A stretch of DNA of 16,317 nt from Pseudomonadota bacterium (GCA_023434095.1 JAEYTJ010000346.1:1-16317); one strand, 5' to 3'. Positions 7,062 through 13,899 are shown, numbered from the stretch's first letter. Numbers and translations: made by a program. The notes: generated by a model from the sequence alone, not told the origin.

Positions 7062-7552
7062 CGCCGCGCGCCACCCTGCTGATCGGCTTCGACTGGAGCC
7101 GCATGCCCGAGATGACCCAGCTCTGGGTGGAGGCGTGGCAGGAGACGCTGCCGGAAATCGACTTCGAGGCCCGCCGCGGCTGGCTGTGCCACCGCATCGG
7201 TACGCTGATCGAGGACGGCGCCACCATCGACCTCGCGCTGGCCGAAGGGGAGGGGAGCGCGGCGGGTGCGCTGCTCGGCTTCGTCTCCGTCGATCCGCGC
7301 ACGGGGTATGTGGACCAGCTCGTGGTCCATCCCGACCATTGGGGAACCGGCGTGGCGGGCCGCCTGGTCGCCGCCGCGGCGGCCCGTTCGCCGCGCCATC
7401 TCGTGCTCGACGTCAACGAGCAGAACGAGCGCGCCGTGCGCTTCTACGAGAAGGCGGGCTTCGCCGTGACCGGCCACGGGGTCAACCCGACCTCCGGCCG
7501 CCCGACGCTGCGCATGGAGCGCGTGGCGAAGGGGACGACGGACGGGGCCTGA
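7055..7552 (+). CDS. GNAT family N-acetyltransferase
   Basis: Probable acetyl-CoA-dependent acyltransferase of 165 residues; the substrate is unknown. The acetyl-CoA pyrophosphate-binding motif A is at about 86-105, VDQLVVHPDHWGTGVAGRLV, a close form of Q/RxxGxG/A. Motif B follows as LDVNEQNERAVRFYEKAGF (118-136), the usual C-terminal signature with the tyrosine of RFYEKxGF. The sequence resembles general RimI-like or small-molecule acetyltransferases without pointing to one. The start at 7055 has no Shine-Dalgarno but overlaps the last minicistron stop of the triplicated junction, so reinitiation is likely. ATGs at residues 17 and 20 are less likely alternatives. It converges with the ABC exporter gene. 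Confidence 0.88.
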   Translation: MSAPRATLLIGFDWSRMPEMTQLWVEAWQETLPEIDFEARRGWLCHRIGTLIEDGATIDLALAEGEGSAAGALLGFVSVDPRTGYVDQLVVHPDHWGTGVAGRLVAAAAARSPRHLVLDVNEQNERAVRFYEKAGFAVTGHGVNPTSGRPTLRMERVAKGTTDGA

Positions 7553-7582
7553 AGGCCGGCCCGTCTCCCCTCCCACCGCAGC

Positions 7583-9427
7583 TTACTTGGCGGCGCTGAC
7601 CTCGCCGAACTGCAAGGCGGCAAGCCGCGCATAGAGGCCGCCCTGCGCGACGAGGCTGGCATGGGTGCCTTCCTCGACGATGCGCCCACCCTCCATGACG
7701 AGGATGCGGTCGGCCGAGAGAACCGTCGCCAGCCGATGGGCGATGACGAGGGTGGTACGGCCCTGCATGGAGCGGTCGAGCGCCTGCTGCACCAGGGTCT
7801 CGCTTTCGGCGTCGAGCGCGGAGGTCGCTTCGTCCAGCAGCAGGATCGGCGCCTGGCGCAGGATGGCGCGGGCGATGGCGAGGCGCTGGCGCTGGCCGCC
7901 GGAGAGGGTCACGCCGCGCTCGCCCACCGGCGTTCCCCAGCCCTCGGGAAGCCGGGCGACGAACTCGTCGGCGCGCGCCAGCCGGCCGGCTTCCTCGACC
8001 TCGGCATCGGTGGCGTCGGGCCGCCCCAGGCGGATGTTCTCGCGAATCGAGGTGGCGAAGATGGCGACGTCCTGCGGCACCAGCGCGATGCGGGCGCGCA
8101 CCGCCTCCGGATCGGCCTCCGCGATGTCGACGCCGTCGATCCTCACCCGGCCCGAGAGGGGATCGTAGAAGCGCAGCAGCAGCTGGAACAGCGTGCTCTT
8201 GCCGGCCCCCGACGGGCCGACCACGGCGACGCGTTCGCCCGGCTGCACCTGGAAGCTCACCCCTGCCAGTGCCGGAACGTCCGGCCGCGCGGGGTAGGCG
8301 AAGGCGACGTTCTCGAACGCCACCGCCCCGCGCGCCGGCTCCGGCATCGCGACGGGCGCGGCGGGCGGCGCGACTTTGGGCTTTTCCGCCAGCAGTTCGG
8401 CGATGCGCTCGGTGGCGCCAGCGGCCTGGGCGATCTCGCCCCAGACCTCGCCGAGCTGGCCGAGGCCGCTCGCCGCCAGTACGGCATAGAGCACGAATTG
8501 GCCGAGCGTGCCGGCGCTCATCTGGCCGGCGAGCACCGCATTGGCGCCGGCCCACAGAATGCCGACCACGCTGGCGAAGACCAGGAAGATGCCGATGCCG
8601 GTGAGCCAGGCGCGCGCCCGCACCGCGTTGCGGGCGGCGTCGAAGGCGTGCTCGACCTCGCCGGAAAACAGGCGCGAGGCGGCGCCTTCGGCGGTGTTGG
8701 CCTGCAGGCTGCGCACCGAGCCGATGGCCTCGGCGGCATAGGCCGAGGCTTCCGCCAGCGTGTCCTGCGCGCCGCGCGAACGCCGGCGCACGCCGCGCCC
8801 GGCACCGATGAGCAGGGCGACGATGACCGGGATCGCCACCAGCAGCGTCGCCGCCAGCCACGGGCTGGTGATCACCATCATGATGGTGGCGCCGATGAAC
8901 AGCAGGATGTTGCGCAGCGCGATGGAGGCGGAGGCGCCGACCGTCGACTTGATCTGCGTGGTGTCGGCGGTGAGGCGGGAGATGAGCTCGCCCGACTTGG
9001 CGTTGTCGTAGAAGGCGCCGTCGAGGGTGAGGAGATGGGCGAAGACCTGCGCGCGCAGATCGGCGACGATGCGCTCGCCGAGCGTCATGACGAGGTAGTA
9101 GCGCGCGGCGGACGCCAGCGAGAGCACCGCGACGACGCCGATCATGACCGCGAAATAGCGATCGATGAAGCCGGCATGGCTCTCGTCGAACCCGAAGTCG
9201 ATCATCCGCCGCACCGCGATCGGCACCACCAGCGTGGCGATGGCGGCGACGACCAGCGCGGCGAGGGCCGCGAGCGCGCGGCCGCGATAGCGCAGGAGAT
9301 GCGGCCACAGCGCCATCAGCGGCTTGAGGCGCGGGCGGCGCGAGGCGAGCTTCTCGGAAAGGGCCGGCGGGGGCGTGTCGGCGGAAGCAGCGGTGGACGG
9401 CGGGGAGGCGGCTTGTGTCACGGGCAT
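7583..9427 (-). CDS. ABCB-type exporter, fused membrane and ATPase domains (MsbA-like)
   Basis: Half-transporter of 614 residues that should work as an inner-membrane homodimer and export a lipid or other hydrophobic compound; the substrate is unknown. The N-terminal domain (about 40-320) holds six hydrophobic segments. The ATPase domain (about 370-600) has Walker A GPSGAGKST (404-412), Q-loop Q452, signature LSGGQRQR (508-515), Walker B ILLLDE with catalytic E533, and H-loop H564. The N-terminal 30 residues are Ala/Pro/Ser rich. I chose the ATG at 9427 (MPVTQ) over an in-frame ATG at 9484, because the extra 19 residues are basic and unlike the family. Only a weak GAG precedes it, and a CTATAA lies about 12 nt upstream, so the leader may be very short. 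Divergent from rpmE. Confidence 0.93.
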   Translation of the reverse strand: MPVTQAASPPSTAASADTPPPALSEKLASRRPRLKPLMALWPHLLRYRGRALAALAALVVAAIATLVVPIAVRRMIDFGFDESHAGFIDRYFAVMIGVVAVLSLASAARYYLVMTLGERIVADLRAQVFAHLLTLDGAFYDNAKSGELISRLTADTTQIKSTVGASASIALRNILLFIGATIMMVITSPWLAATLLVAIPVIVALLIGAGRGVRRRSRGAQDTLAEASAYAAEAIGSVRSLQANTAEGAASRLFSGEVEHAFDAARNAVRARAWLTGIGIFLVFASVVGILWAGANAVLAGQMSAGTLGQFVLYAVLAASGLGQLGEVWGEIAQAAGATERIAELLAEKPKVAPPAAPVAMPEPARGAVAFENVAFAYPARPDVPALAGVSFQVQPGERVAVVGPSGAGKSTLFQLLLRFYDPLSGRVRIDGVDIAEADPEAVRARIALVPQDVAIFATSIRENIRLGRPDATDAEVEEAGRLARADEFVARLPEGWGTPVGERGVTLSGGQRQRLAIARAILRQAPILLLDEATSALDAESETLVQQALDRSMQGRTTLVIAHRLATVLSADRILVMEGGRIVEEGTHASLVAQGGLYARLAALQFGEVSAAK

Positions 9428-9528
9428 GTCTCGGTTATAGAGCCGCTCGGATTTCCGGCAGGATCGTTTTGTAGATCGCCGCATGGCTCCCGCGAGGGGC
9501 CGGCCTGCGGCGGCTGAGGATGCTACCC

Positions 9529-9753
9529 ATGAAGAGCGACATCCATCCCGACTACCACTTCGTCAAGGTGGTGATGACGGACGGCACCGAGTACACGACC
9601 CGGACGACTTGGGGCAAGGAGGGCGACGTCCTCCAGCTCGATATCGACCCGACCTCGCACCCGGCCTGGACCGGCGGCTCCGGCCAGCTGCTCGACCGCG
9701 CCGGCCGCGTGTCGAAGTTCCAGAAGAAGTTCGCGGGCTTCCTCAAGGCCTGA
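9529..9753 (+). CDS. rpmE: 50S ribosomal protein L31
   Basis: Ribosomal protein L31, 74 residues, bridging the large and small subunits. It begins MKSDIHPDYHFVKVVMTDG and includes SHPAWTGG and RVSKFQKKFAGF, all typical of the alphaproteobacterial form. There are no cysteines, so it is the zinc-independent type rather than the CxxC zinc-ribbon type. GAGG at 9516-9519, nine bases upstream, selects the ATG at 9529; an in-frame ATG at 9520 directly abuts that ribosome site and cannot use it. A strong intrinsic terminator follows 50 bp after the stop, so it is probably monocistronic. Confidence 0.97.
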   Translation: MKSDIHPDYHFVKVVMTDGTEYTTRTTWGKEGDVLQLDIDPTSHPAWTGGSGQLLDRAGRVSKFQKKFAGFLKA

Positions 9754-9802
9754 TCGGCCGGGAAGGGGTGCCCTGCGGGGCGCCGCGCGACACGACGACA
9801 TC

Positions 9803-9841
9803 AACCCTCGCGCCGGGCACGGCCCTGCGCGAGGGTTTTCG
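9803..9841 (+). terminator. Intrinsic terminator of rpmE
   Basis: AACCCTCGCGC (9803-9813) pairs perfectly over 11 bp with GCGCGAGGGTT (9827-9837), with a 13-nt loop, followed by TTTTCGTTTG on the plus strand. This is a clear rho-independent terminator for rpmE. The minus strand has only a short T-run after the stem, so use by rcdA is less likely. Confidence 0.85.
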
Positions 9842-9884
9842 TTTGTTCGAGCGGGTGTTCGGGCCCCGGCCCCGGCCGGCCGGT

Positions 9885-10457
9885 TCAGCGCGTCTCGAAG
9901 GCGCGGCGCAGCCGGCCGATCTGCCCGGCGACGACATTCGGTCGCAGGGCCAGGTTGTCCCCCGCCGAAGGGGCGGAGAGCGCGGCATCGAACTGGGCGA
10001 TGCGCCGCTGCAGCTCCGCGCTGCGATGGATGAGCACGACCAGCGGCTCCGGCAGCAGCGCTTCCGCGTCGAGGTCGCGCAGGGGCCCCGTCAGGTCGAT
10101 CTTGGCGGCCTCGCGGCGGGCGGTCGCTTCCGCCATCTCGCCTTCGGCGACGGCACGGCGCAGCAAGAGCCAGGAGGCGAGCTGCATCAGCCGGGTGGAG
10201 AGCCGCATGCTCTGCTGCGCATAAGCCGCGAGGCGTCCCCGGGAGAGCGCGGCGCTGGCCGTGCGTCCCTCGCCGTCGAGATAGGCGGCGGTTTCCTCGA
10301 CCAGCGCCATGCCTTGCTGAAACAGGGCGAAGAAGGCGGGCGAGGCGAGACGGCGTTCGGCAAAGCGGATCATTTCGGCCGAGGGCGTAGCGCCAGCGGC
10401 GCCCGTTCCGGCATCCGGCGTACCGTCCCTGTCCGAATCTTCGCGGAAGCTGCCCAT
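9885..10457 (-). CDS. rcdA: RcdA, CtrA-proteolysis adaptor (DUF1465 family)
   Basis: In Caulobacter, RcdA works with CpdR and PopA to deliver the cell-cycle regulator CtrA to ClpXP at the pole. This 190-residue protein has the family core: IRFAERRLASPAFFALF (30-46), then MALVEETAAYLDGEGR (50-65), which is highly typical, and the helix LAAYAQQSMRLSTRLMQLASWLLLRRAV (76-103). The helical bundle is followed by a polar tail. The ATG at 10457 follows GAGGG about 10 nt upstream and is preferred. The frame stays open to 10670, but that extension runs through a terminator hairpin and has no family similarity. Upstream lie a perfect CtrA box and a terminator (see findings), consistent with the known membership of rcdA in the CtrA regulon of Caulobacter. 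Confidence 0.88.
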   Translation of the reverse strand: MGSFREDSDRDGTPDAGTGAAGATPSAEMIRFAERRLASPAFFALFQQGMALVEETAAYLDGEGRTASAALSRGRLAAYAQQSMRLSTRLMQLASWLLLRRAVAEGEMAEATARREAAKIDLTGPLRDLDAEALLPEPLVVLIHRSAELQRRIAQFDAALSAPSAGDNLALRPNVVAGQIGRLRRAFETR

Positions 10458-10586
10458 GACGCCGAAACCCTCGCTGGCGCATGACGGCGCCCCACGCCGC
10501 AGTCTGTCGCGCAGCGGCAGGGCGCTGTCCAGCCGCCGACGGCGGTTTCGGTTCCGGGTCGATCGCGGCGTGGGATAGCGGGGATG

Positions 10587-10613
10587 AAAAAAGAGCCGCC
10601 CTGGGGGCGGCTC
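10587..10613 (-). terminator. Strong intrinsic terminator upstream of rcdA
   Basis: On the minus strand GAGCCGCC (10613-10606), loop CCCAG, GGCGGCTC (10600-10593) forms a perfect 8-bp GC-rich stem followed by TTTTTT (10592-10587). It lies about 130 bp upstream of rcdA and about 110 bp after the DUF1192 stop. It would stop any transcript starting at the upstream CtrA-linked promoter before it reaches rcdA. Confidence 0.82.
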
Positions 10614-10680
10614 GAAAAGTGGTAGACAGGGATGCGTCAAACAGAGTGGACAGAGGCCACTCGCGGTCAAAAAGGACCGG
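10587..10680 (-). ncRNA. Candidate small RNA or attenuated rcdA leader, about 94 nt
   Basis: The segment lies between a CtrA-box promoter and a strong terminator. From a predicted start near 10679 it contains hairpin 1 (CGGTC / GACCG, 10679-10664, loop CUUUUU), hairpin 2 (GAGTGG / CCACTC, 10662-10644, loop CCUCUGU), an unpaired stretch of about 30 nt, and the terminator hairpin with T6. It encodes no convincing protein. I do not recognise the family. The loop CCUCU could pair with AGAGG-like ribosome sites, a feature seen in several alphaproteobacterial sRNAs. An alternative is an attenuator in the 5' leader of rcdA. Confidence 0.45.
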
Positions 10681-10685
10681 CGCCA

Positions 10686-10717
10686 GTAATAGGTCGGAAA
10701 CCTTAACCGGTGGTTAA
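10686..10717 (-). promoter_or_regulatory. CtrA binding box and promoter
   Basis: TTAA (10714-10717), seven bases, TTAA (10703-10706) exactly matches the full CtrA site TTAA-N7-TTAA; on the minus strand it reads TTAACCACCGGTTAA. A TATTAC -10 (10691-10686) follows, placing the two half-sites at about -38/-35 and -27/-24, an activating position. TTAA is very rare in this DNA; I noticed only one other copy in the window (near 633). The same bases also form a short hairpin (next entry). Confidence 0.68.
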
Positions 10718-10719
10718 GG
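10698..10719 (-). terminator. Possible weak terminator of DUF1192
   Basis: Minus-strand CCTTAACC-ACC-GGTTAAGG-TTT forms an 8-bp stem with a 3-nt loop and only three T residues, directly after the DUF1192 stop. It coincides with the CtrA box, whose symmetry explains the stem, so the terminator reading is uncertain. Confidence 0.35.
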
Positions 10720-10721
10720 CC

Positions 10722-10928
10722 TCAGCGCTTGAAGACGTTCTCGGCGGCGAGGCGGGAGGCGCGCTTGGCGTCCAGCGCCTGCTTCAGCCGCTCGATTTCC
10801 CCGCCGAGCTGGGCGATGCGCTCCTCGATCTCGGTCTCGGAGAGGGCGGAGATGTCGGCGCCGACCGTGTGGGTCGCAGGCTTGAGGGCCGGTGCCGCCA
10901 TGGGGAAAAGGTCATCGTCGATCGCCAT
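10722..10928 (-). CDS. DUF1192 family protein
   Basis: Small alphaproteobacterial protein of unknown function, 68 residues from the ATG at 10928. It starts MAIDDDLFP, the conserved acidic N-terminus of the family, followed by a Pro/Ala linker and a helix-forming C-terminal half: LSETEIEERIAQLGGEIERLKQALDAKRASRLAAENVFKR. The C-terminal part should be a short coiled coil, ending in the AxxxFK-like terminus typical of DUF1192. AGGAG seven bases before this ATG selects it over an in-frame ATG at 10955. It sits between rcdA and a divergent quinone oxidoreductase, an arrangement I recall from other Hyphomicrobiales. No signal peptide or membrane segment. Confidence 0.88.
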   Translation of the reverse strand: MAIDDDLFPMAAPALKPATHTVGADISALSETEIEERIAQLGGEIERLKQALDAKRASRLAAENVFKR

Positions 10929-11049
10929 CGCCCGGCTCCTGTTCGTGGTCGGCACGTCGCGGCGAGTTTACCCGCCCCGGCCCGCGGTTGCCAGCGATGG
11001 CGGCTTGACCTAGGACGGACGGGACATTCGACAGGATGAGGACGACGCC

Positions 11050-12051
11050 GTGACCGAGCTGCCCGCCACCATGACCGCCATCGGCCTGCCCACGCCGGGA
11101 GGCCCGGAAGCCCTGGTGCCCGTCGAGCGGCCGGTGCCGGTGCCCGGCGCGGGCGAAATCCTCGTCAAGGTCGCGGCCGCGGGCGTCAACCGTCCGGACG
11201 TGATGCAGCGCAAGGGGCTCTATCCGCCCCCGCCCGGCGCGCCGGACATTCCCGGCCTTGAAATCGCCGGCGAGGTGGTGGCGCTGGGCGAGGGCGTGAC
11301 GCGCTGGAAGCTCGGCGACAAGGTGTGTGCGCTGGTCTCCGGCGGCGGCTACGCGCAGTATTGCCTGGCGGACGAAGGCTCCGCCCTGCCGGTGCCGGCG
11401 GGCCTTTCCATGGTCGAGGCGGCGGCGCTGCCGGAGACCTTCTTCACCGTCTGGACCAATGTGTTCGACCTCGCGGGATTGAAGGCGGGCGAGCGGTTCC
11501 TCGTGCATGGCGGCACCTCGGGAATCGGCACGACGGCGATCCAGCTCGCCAAGGCCTTCGGCGCCACGGTGTTCACCACCGCCGGCAGCCCGGAGAAGTG
11601 CGAAGTCTGCCGCCAGCTCGGCGCCGATGTGGCCATCGACTACAAGGCCGAGGACTTCGTCGCCGTGGTGAAGGAAAAGTCCGGCGGCAAGGGCGTCAAC
11701 GTCATTCTCGACATGGTGGGCGGCTCCTATATCGCCCGCAATTACGAGGCCGCGGCGCCGCAGGCCCGGCTGGTGCAGATTGCCTTCATGGAAGGCTCCA
11801 AGGTTCAGATCGACTTCATGCGGCTGATGCTCAAGCGCCTGTCGCATATGGGCTCGACCCTGCGCTCGCGGCCCAAGGCGGAGAAGGCGGCCATCGCGGC
11901 GTCGCTGGTCGAGAAGGTGTGGCCGCTGATTGCGGCCGGCACGGTGAAGCCGGTGATGGACCAGACCTTCCCGCTGGAGAAGGCGAGCGAGGCCCATGCC
12001 CGCATGGAAACGAGCGCCCATATCGGCAAGATCATGCTCACCGTGGGATGA
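11050..12051 (+). CDS. NAD(P)H-quinone oxidoreductase, PIG3/zeta-crystallin-like (MDR superfamily)
   Basis: Cytosolic zinc-free medium-chain dehydrogenase/reductase of 333 residues that probably reduces quinones with NADPH. The N-terminal GroES-like domain (about 8-130) contains AAAGVNRPDVMQRKGLYPPPPGA, typical of PIG3-type quinone reductases, and lacks the zinc-binding cysteine cluster. The Rossmann domain (about 130-270) has the nucleotide loop LVHGGTSGIGTTAIQLAKAFGA (151-172). HMGSTLRSRPKAEKAAI (266-282) and the C-terminal HIGKIMLTV are family-typical. I chose the GTG at 11050 because GAGG lies eight bases upstream; the ATG at 11071 has no ribosome site. Divergent from DUF1192 across 121 bp. 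Confidence 0.92.
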   Translation: MTELPATMTAIGLPTPGGPEALVPVERPVPVPGAGEILVKVAAAGVNRPDVMQRKGLYPPPPGAPDIPGLEIAGEVVALGEGVTRWKLGDKVCALVSGGGYAQYCLADEGSALPVPAGLSMVEAAALPETFFTVWTNVFDLAGLKAGERFLVHGGTSGIGTTAIQLAKAFGATVFTTAGSPEKCEVCRQLGADVAIDYKAEDFVAVVKEKSGGKGVNVILDMVGGSYIARNYEAAAPQARLVQIAFMEGSKVQIDFMRLMLKRLSHMGSTLRSRPKAEKAAIAASLVEKVWPLIAAGTVKPVMDQTFPLEKASEAHARMETSAHIGKIMLTVG

Positions 12052-12140
12052 GGCGTCCGCCGTCGGCGCGGGAGCCCGCGCGAGGGGCGCGCCGATGACT
12101 TTTCGGCGGGTCCCGGCTCTACGGCCCGGCTGCGCCGCCG

Positions 12141-12182
12141 GCGGGGGGGCTCCGGCCCCGAGCCTTCGGCCCCGACCCCCGC
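12141..12182 (+). other. GC-rich stem after the quinone oxidoreductase
   Basis: GCGGGGG (12141-12147) pairs with CCCCCGC (12176-12182), enclosing further self-complementary GC-rich sequence (GGGGC and GCCCC). There is no T-run. The 206 bp between the oxidoreductase and 6S RNA otherwise hold no gene that I can support. It may reduce read-through into 6S RNA. Confidence 0.3.
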
Positions 12183-12257
12183 GCCCGTTCACCGAAAGCT
12201 GTTCGGGCCGGGCCGTTCCCCTCTGGAAATTTGCCCCGCGGCGTCCTAGATTTGTGT

Positions 12258-12414
12258 CGCGGGGCTGCGGGGTTCGTCAGGAGCACATATTTCCGGGGCC
12301 TTATCGATCTCAAAGGGAGCTGTCCCTGACCTTGCCCCTGGGCTTGGACACACGGCGCCCACCTACGTTGTAGGTTCCCGGGATCGAGCCTCCAACGGCC
12401 ATCGCGGCTCCGCA
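12258..12414 (+). ncRNA. ssrS: 6S RNA
   Basis: Global regulator that binds sigma70-RNA polymerase by mimicking an open promoter, mainly in stationary phase. The 5' end (GCGGGGCTGCG from 12259) pairs over 11 bp, with two G-U pairs, with the 3' end (CGCGGCTCCGC to 12413), giving the closing stem. The 3' half, ACCTACGTTGTAGGTTCCCG and GGATCGAGCCTCCAACGGCC, matches what I know of Bradyrhizobium/Rhodopseudomonas 6S RNA. Length is about 157 nt, normal for the family. It sits directly before fau, the conserved proteobacterial arrangement. A TAGATT at 12247-12252 is a plausible -10; I see no clear -35. Ends are estimates, good to a few bases. Confidence 0.85.
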
Positions 12415-12425
12415 CCCATTGCATC

Positions 12426-13031
12426 ATGCCCCTCGTGACAGACGCCCAACTCGACAAGGCCAGCCTGCGCACCGTGGCCCTCGCCCGGCGGGCGGCGCTC
12501 GAACCCTCCGCCCGCGCGGCGGCGGCCGAGGCGGCGGCTGCCCATGCGCTGACATGGCTGGGCGGGGTGAGGGGCGAGGTGGTGTCCGTCTTCGCATCCA
12601 TCAGCGGCGAGATCGCTACCGATCCGCTGGTGCGGCGTCTGCGGGAAGCCGGGGCCAGCATCGCCCTGCCCATCGTGCTGGGTGTCGGCAAGCCGCTGCT
12701 GTTCCGGCTGTGGGAGGCGGGGGTCGAACTCGTGCCCTCCGCCGGTCCCGGCCGCATCGCCATTCCCGCCCCGCCGGAAACCGCGCCCGCCGTGTCGCCC
12801 GATGTGCTGGTCGTTCCGCTGGCCGCCTTCGATGCCCGCGGCAACCGGCTGGGCTACGGCGCCGGCTTCTACGACCGCACGCTCAGCCTGCTGCGGCGGG
12901 CCAAGCGCGTCGAGGCGCTGGGCTACGCTTTCGCGGTGCAGGAACTGCCCGCCGTCCCGGCGGAGGCGCATGACGAGCGTCTCGACGCCATCGCCACCGA
13001 TGCCGGCGTCGTCTGTCCGGCGGAGGAGTGA
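12426..13031 (+). CDS. fau: 5-formyltetrahydrofolate cyclo-ligase (MTHFS)
   Basis: ATP-dependent enzyme converting 5-formyl-THF to 5,10-methenyl-THF in the cytosolic folate pool; the E. coli homologue is ygfA/fau. The 201 residues include the N-terminal helix KASLRTVALARRAAL (11-25) and the diagnostic loop PLAAFDARGNRLGYGAGFYDR (131-151), which binds phosphate and Mg. The C-terminal family element ELPAVPAEAHDERLDAIATD is also clear. The only possible ATG, at 12426, is 13 nt beyond the 6S RNA closing stem and has no Shine-Dalgarno, so it is probably translated from a 6S read-through transcript or from an atypical leader. YmdB follows after three bases, in one operon. Confidence 0.93.
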   Translation: MPLVTDAQLDKASLRTVALARRAALEPSARAAAAEAAAAHALTWLGGVRGEVVSVFASISGEIATDPLVRRLREAGASIALPIVLGVGKPLLFRLWEAGVELVPSAGPGRIAIPAPPETAPAVSPDVLVVPLAAFDARGNRLGYGAGFYDRTLSLLRRAKRVEALGYAFAVQELPAVPAEAHDERLDAIATDAGVVCPAEE

Positions 13032-13034
13032 CGC

Positions 13035-13850
13035 ATGCGCCTTCTCTTCCTCGGCGACGTGGTCGGGCGTCCCGGACGTCAGGTCGTTCTGGAGCATCTG
13101 CCCCGTCTGCGCCGCCAATGGGGGCTCGATTTCGTCGTGGTGAACGGCGAGAACGCCGCGGGCGGCTTCGGCATCACCGAATCCATCTATGAGGAGTTTC
13201 TGGAGGCGGGCGCCGATGCGGTGACGCTCGGCAACCATGCCTTCGACCAGCGCGAGGCGCTGGTGTTCATCGAGCGCGCGCCGCGCCTCGTCCGTCCCGC
13301 CAATTACCCGCCGGGCACGCCGGGGCGCGGGGCGGCGCTGGTCGAGGCCGCGAACGGCGCTCAGGTGCTGGTGGTCAACATGATGGGGCGGGCCTTCATG
13401 GAACCGCTGGACGATCCCTTCGCTGCCATAGACCGTGAACTCGACGCCGCCCCGCTGGGGCTGGTGGCGGACGCGACCATCGTCGATTTCCACGCCGAGA
13501 CGACGAGCGAGAAGCAGGCCTTCGGCCATTGGTGCGACGGGAGGGCGAGCCTCGTCATCGGCACCCATACCCATGTGCCGACCGCCGACCACCGTGTCCT
13601 GCCCGGCGGCACCGCCTATCTCACCGATGTCGGCATGTGCGGCTGCTATGACGGGGTGATCGGCATGGACAAGGAGGAGCCTTTGCGGCGCTTCACCCGC
13701 AAGATCGGCTCATCGCGCTTCGAGCCGGCGGCCGGCCCGGGTACTCTGTCGGGGCTGGCGGTGGAGACCGATGGCGCCGGCCGCGCCGTTGCGGTCGCGC
13801 CGGTGCGGATCGGCGGCAGCCTCAGCGAGGCGGTGCCAGACTTCTGGTAG
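13035..13850 (+). CDS. YmdB-like metallophosphoesterase (TIGR00282 family)
   Basis: Dinuclear-metal phosphoesterase of 271 residues, cytosolic. In Bacillus, YmdB is a 2',3'-cyclic nucleotide phosphodiesterase affecting motility/biofilm choice; the role in alphaproteobacteria is not established. All metal-site residues are visible: D8 in FLGDVVGRPG, E39-N40 in VNGENAAGG, N67-H68 in TLGNHAFD, H153 and E155 in DFHAETTSEK, and H178/H180 in GTHTHVPTAD. The family end block TDVGMCGCYDGVIGM (197-211) is also present. The ribosome site GGAGG overlaps the end of fau, three bases away, so the two are translationally linked. The pairing with fau is conserved in this group. Confidence 0.94.
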   Translation: MRLLFLGDVVGRPGRQVVLEHLPRLRRQWGLDFVVVNGENAAGGFGITESIYEEFLEAGADAVTLGNHAFDQREALVFIERAPRLVRPANYPPGTPGRGAALVEAANGAQVLVVNMMGRAFMEPLDDPFAAIDRELDAAPLGLVADATIVDFHAETTSEKQAFGHWCDGRASLVIGTHTHVPTADHRVLPGGTAYLTDVGMCGCYDGVIGMDKEEPLRRFTRKIGSSRFEPAAGPGTLSGLAVETDGAGRAVAVAPVRIGGSLSEAVPDFW

Positions 13851-13899
13851 AAGAGGCCCTGACGCGCGCGGGGGGCTGTCATGTTTACAGGGGGGCTGA

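Noticed and set aside
5603..9517. Long antisense frames opposite the stator-like pair (657 codons, minus) and opposite the ABC exporter (618 codons, plus)
   Set aside because: Both mirror well-supported genes codon for codon. Neither has a ribosome site, family motifs or sensible composition.
10458..10670. A 71-residue N-terminal extension of RcdA
   Set aside because: The frame stays open, but it crosses a strong terminator hairpin, lacks family similarity and has no ribosome site, whereas GAGGG precedes the ATG at 10457.
11005..11033. A promoter for the quinone oxidoreductase from TTGACC at 11005
   Set aside because: The expected -10 positions read TCGACA or TTCGAC, too poor to support the call, although a promoter must exist in this gap.
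10912..13592. Antisense frames opposite the quinone oxidoreductase (426 codons) and opposite fau/ymdB (409 codons)
   Set aside because: Shadows of real genes; the second would also run through two functional genes and their junction.
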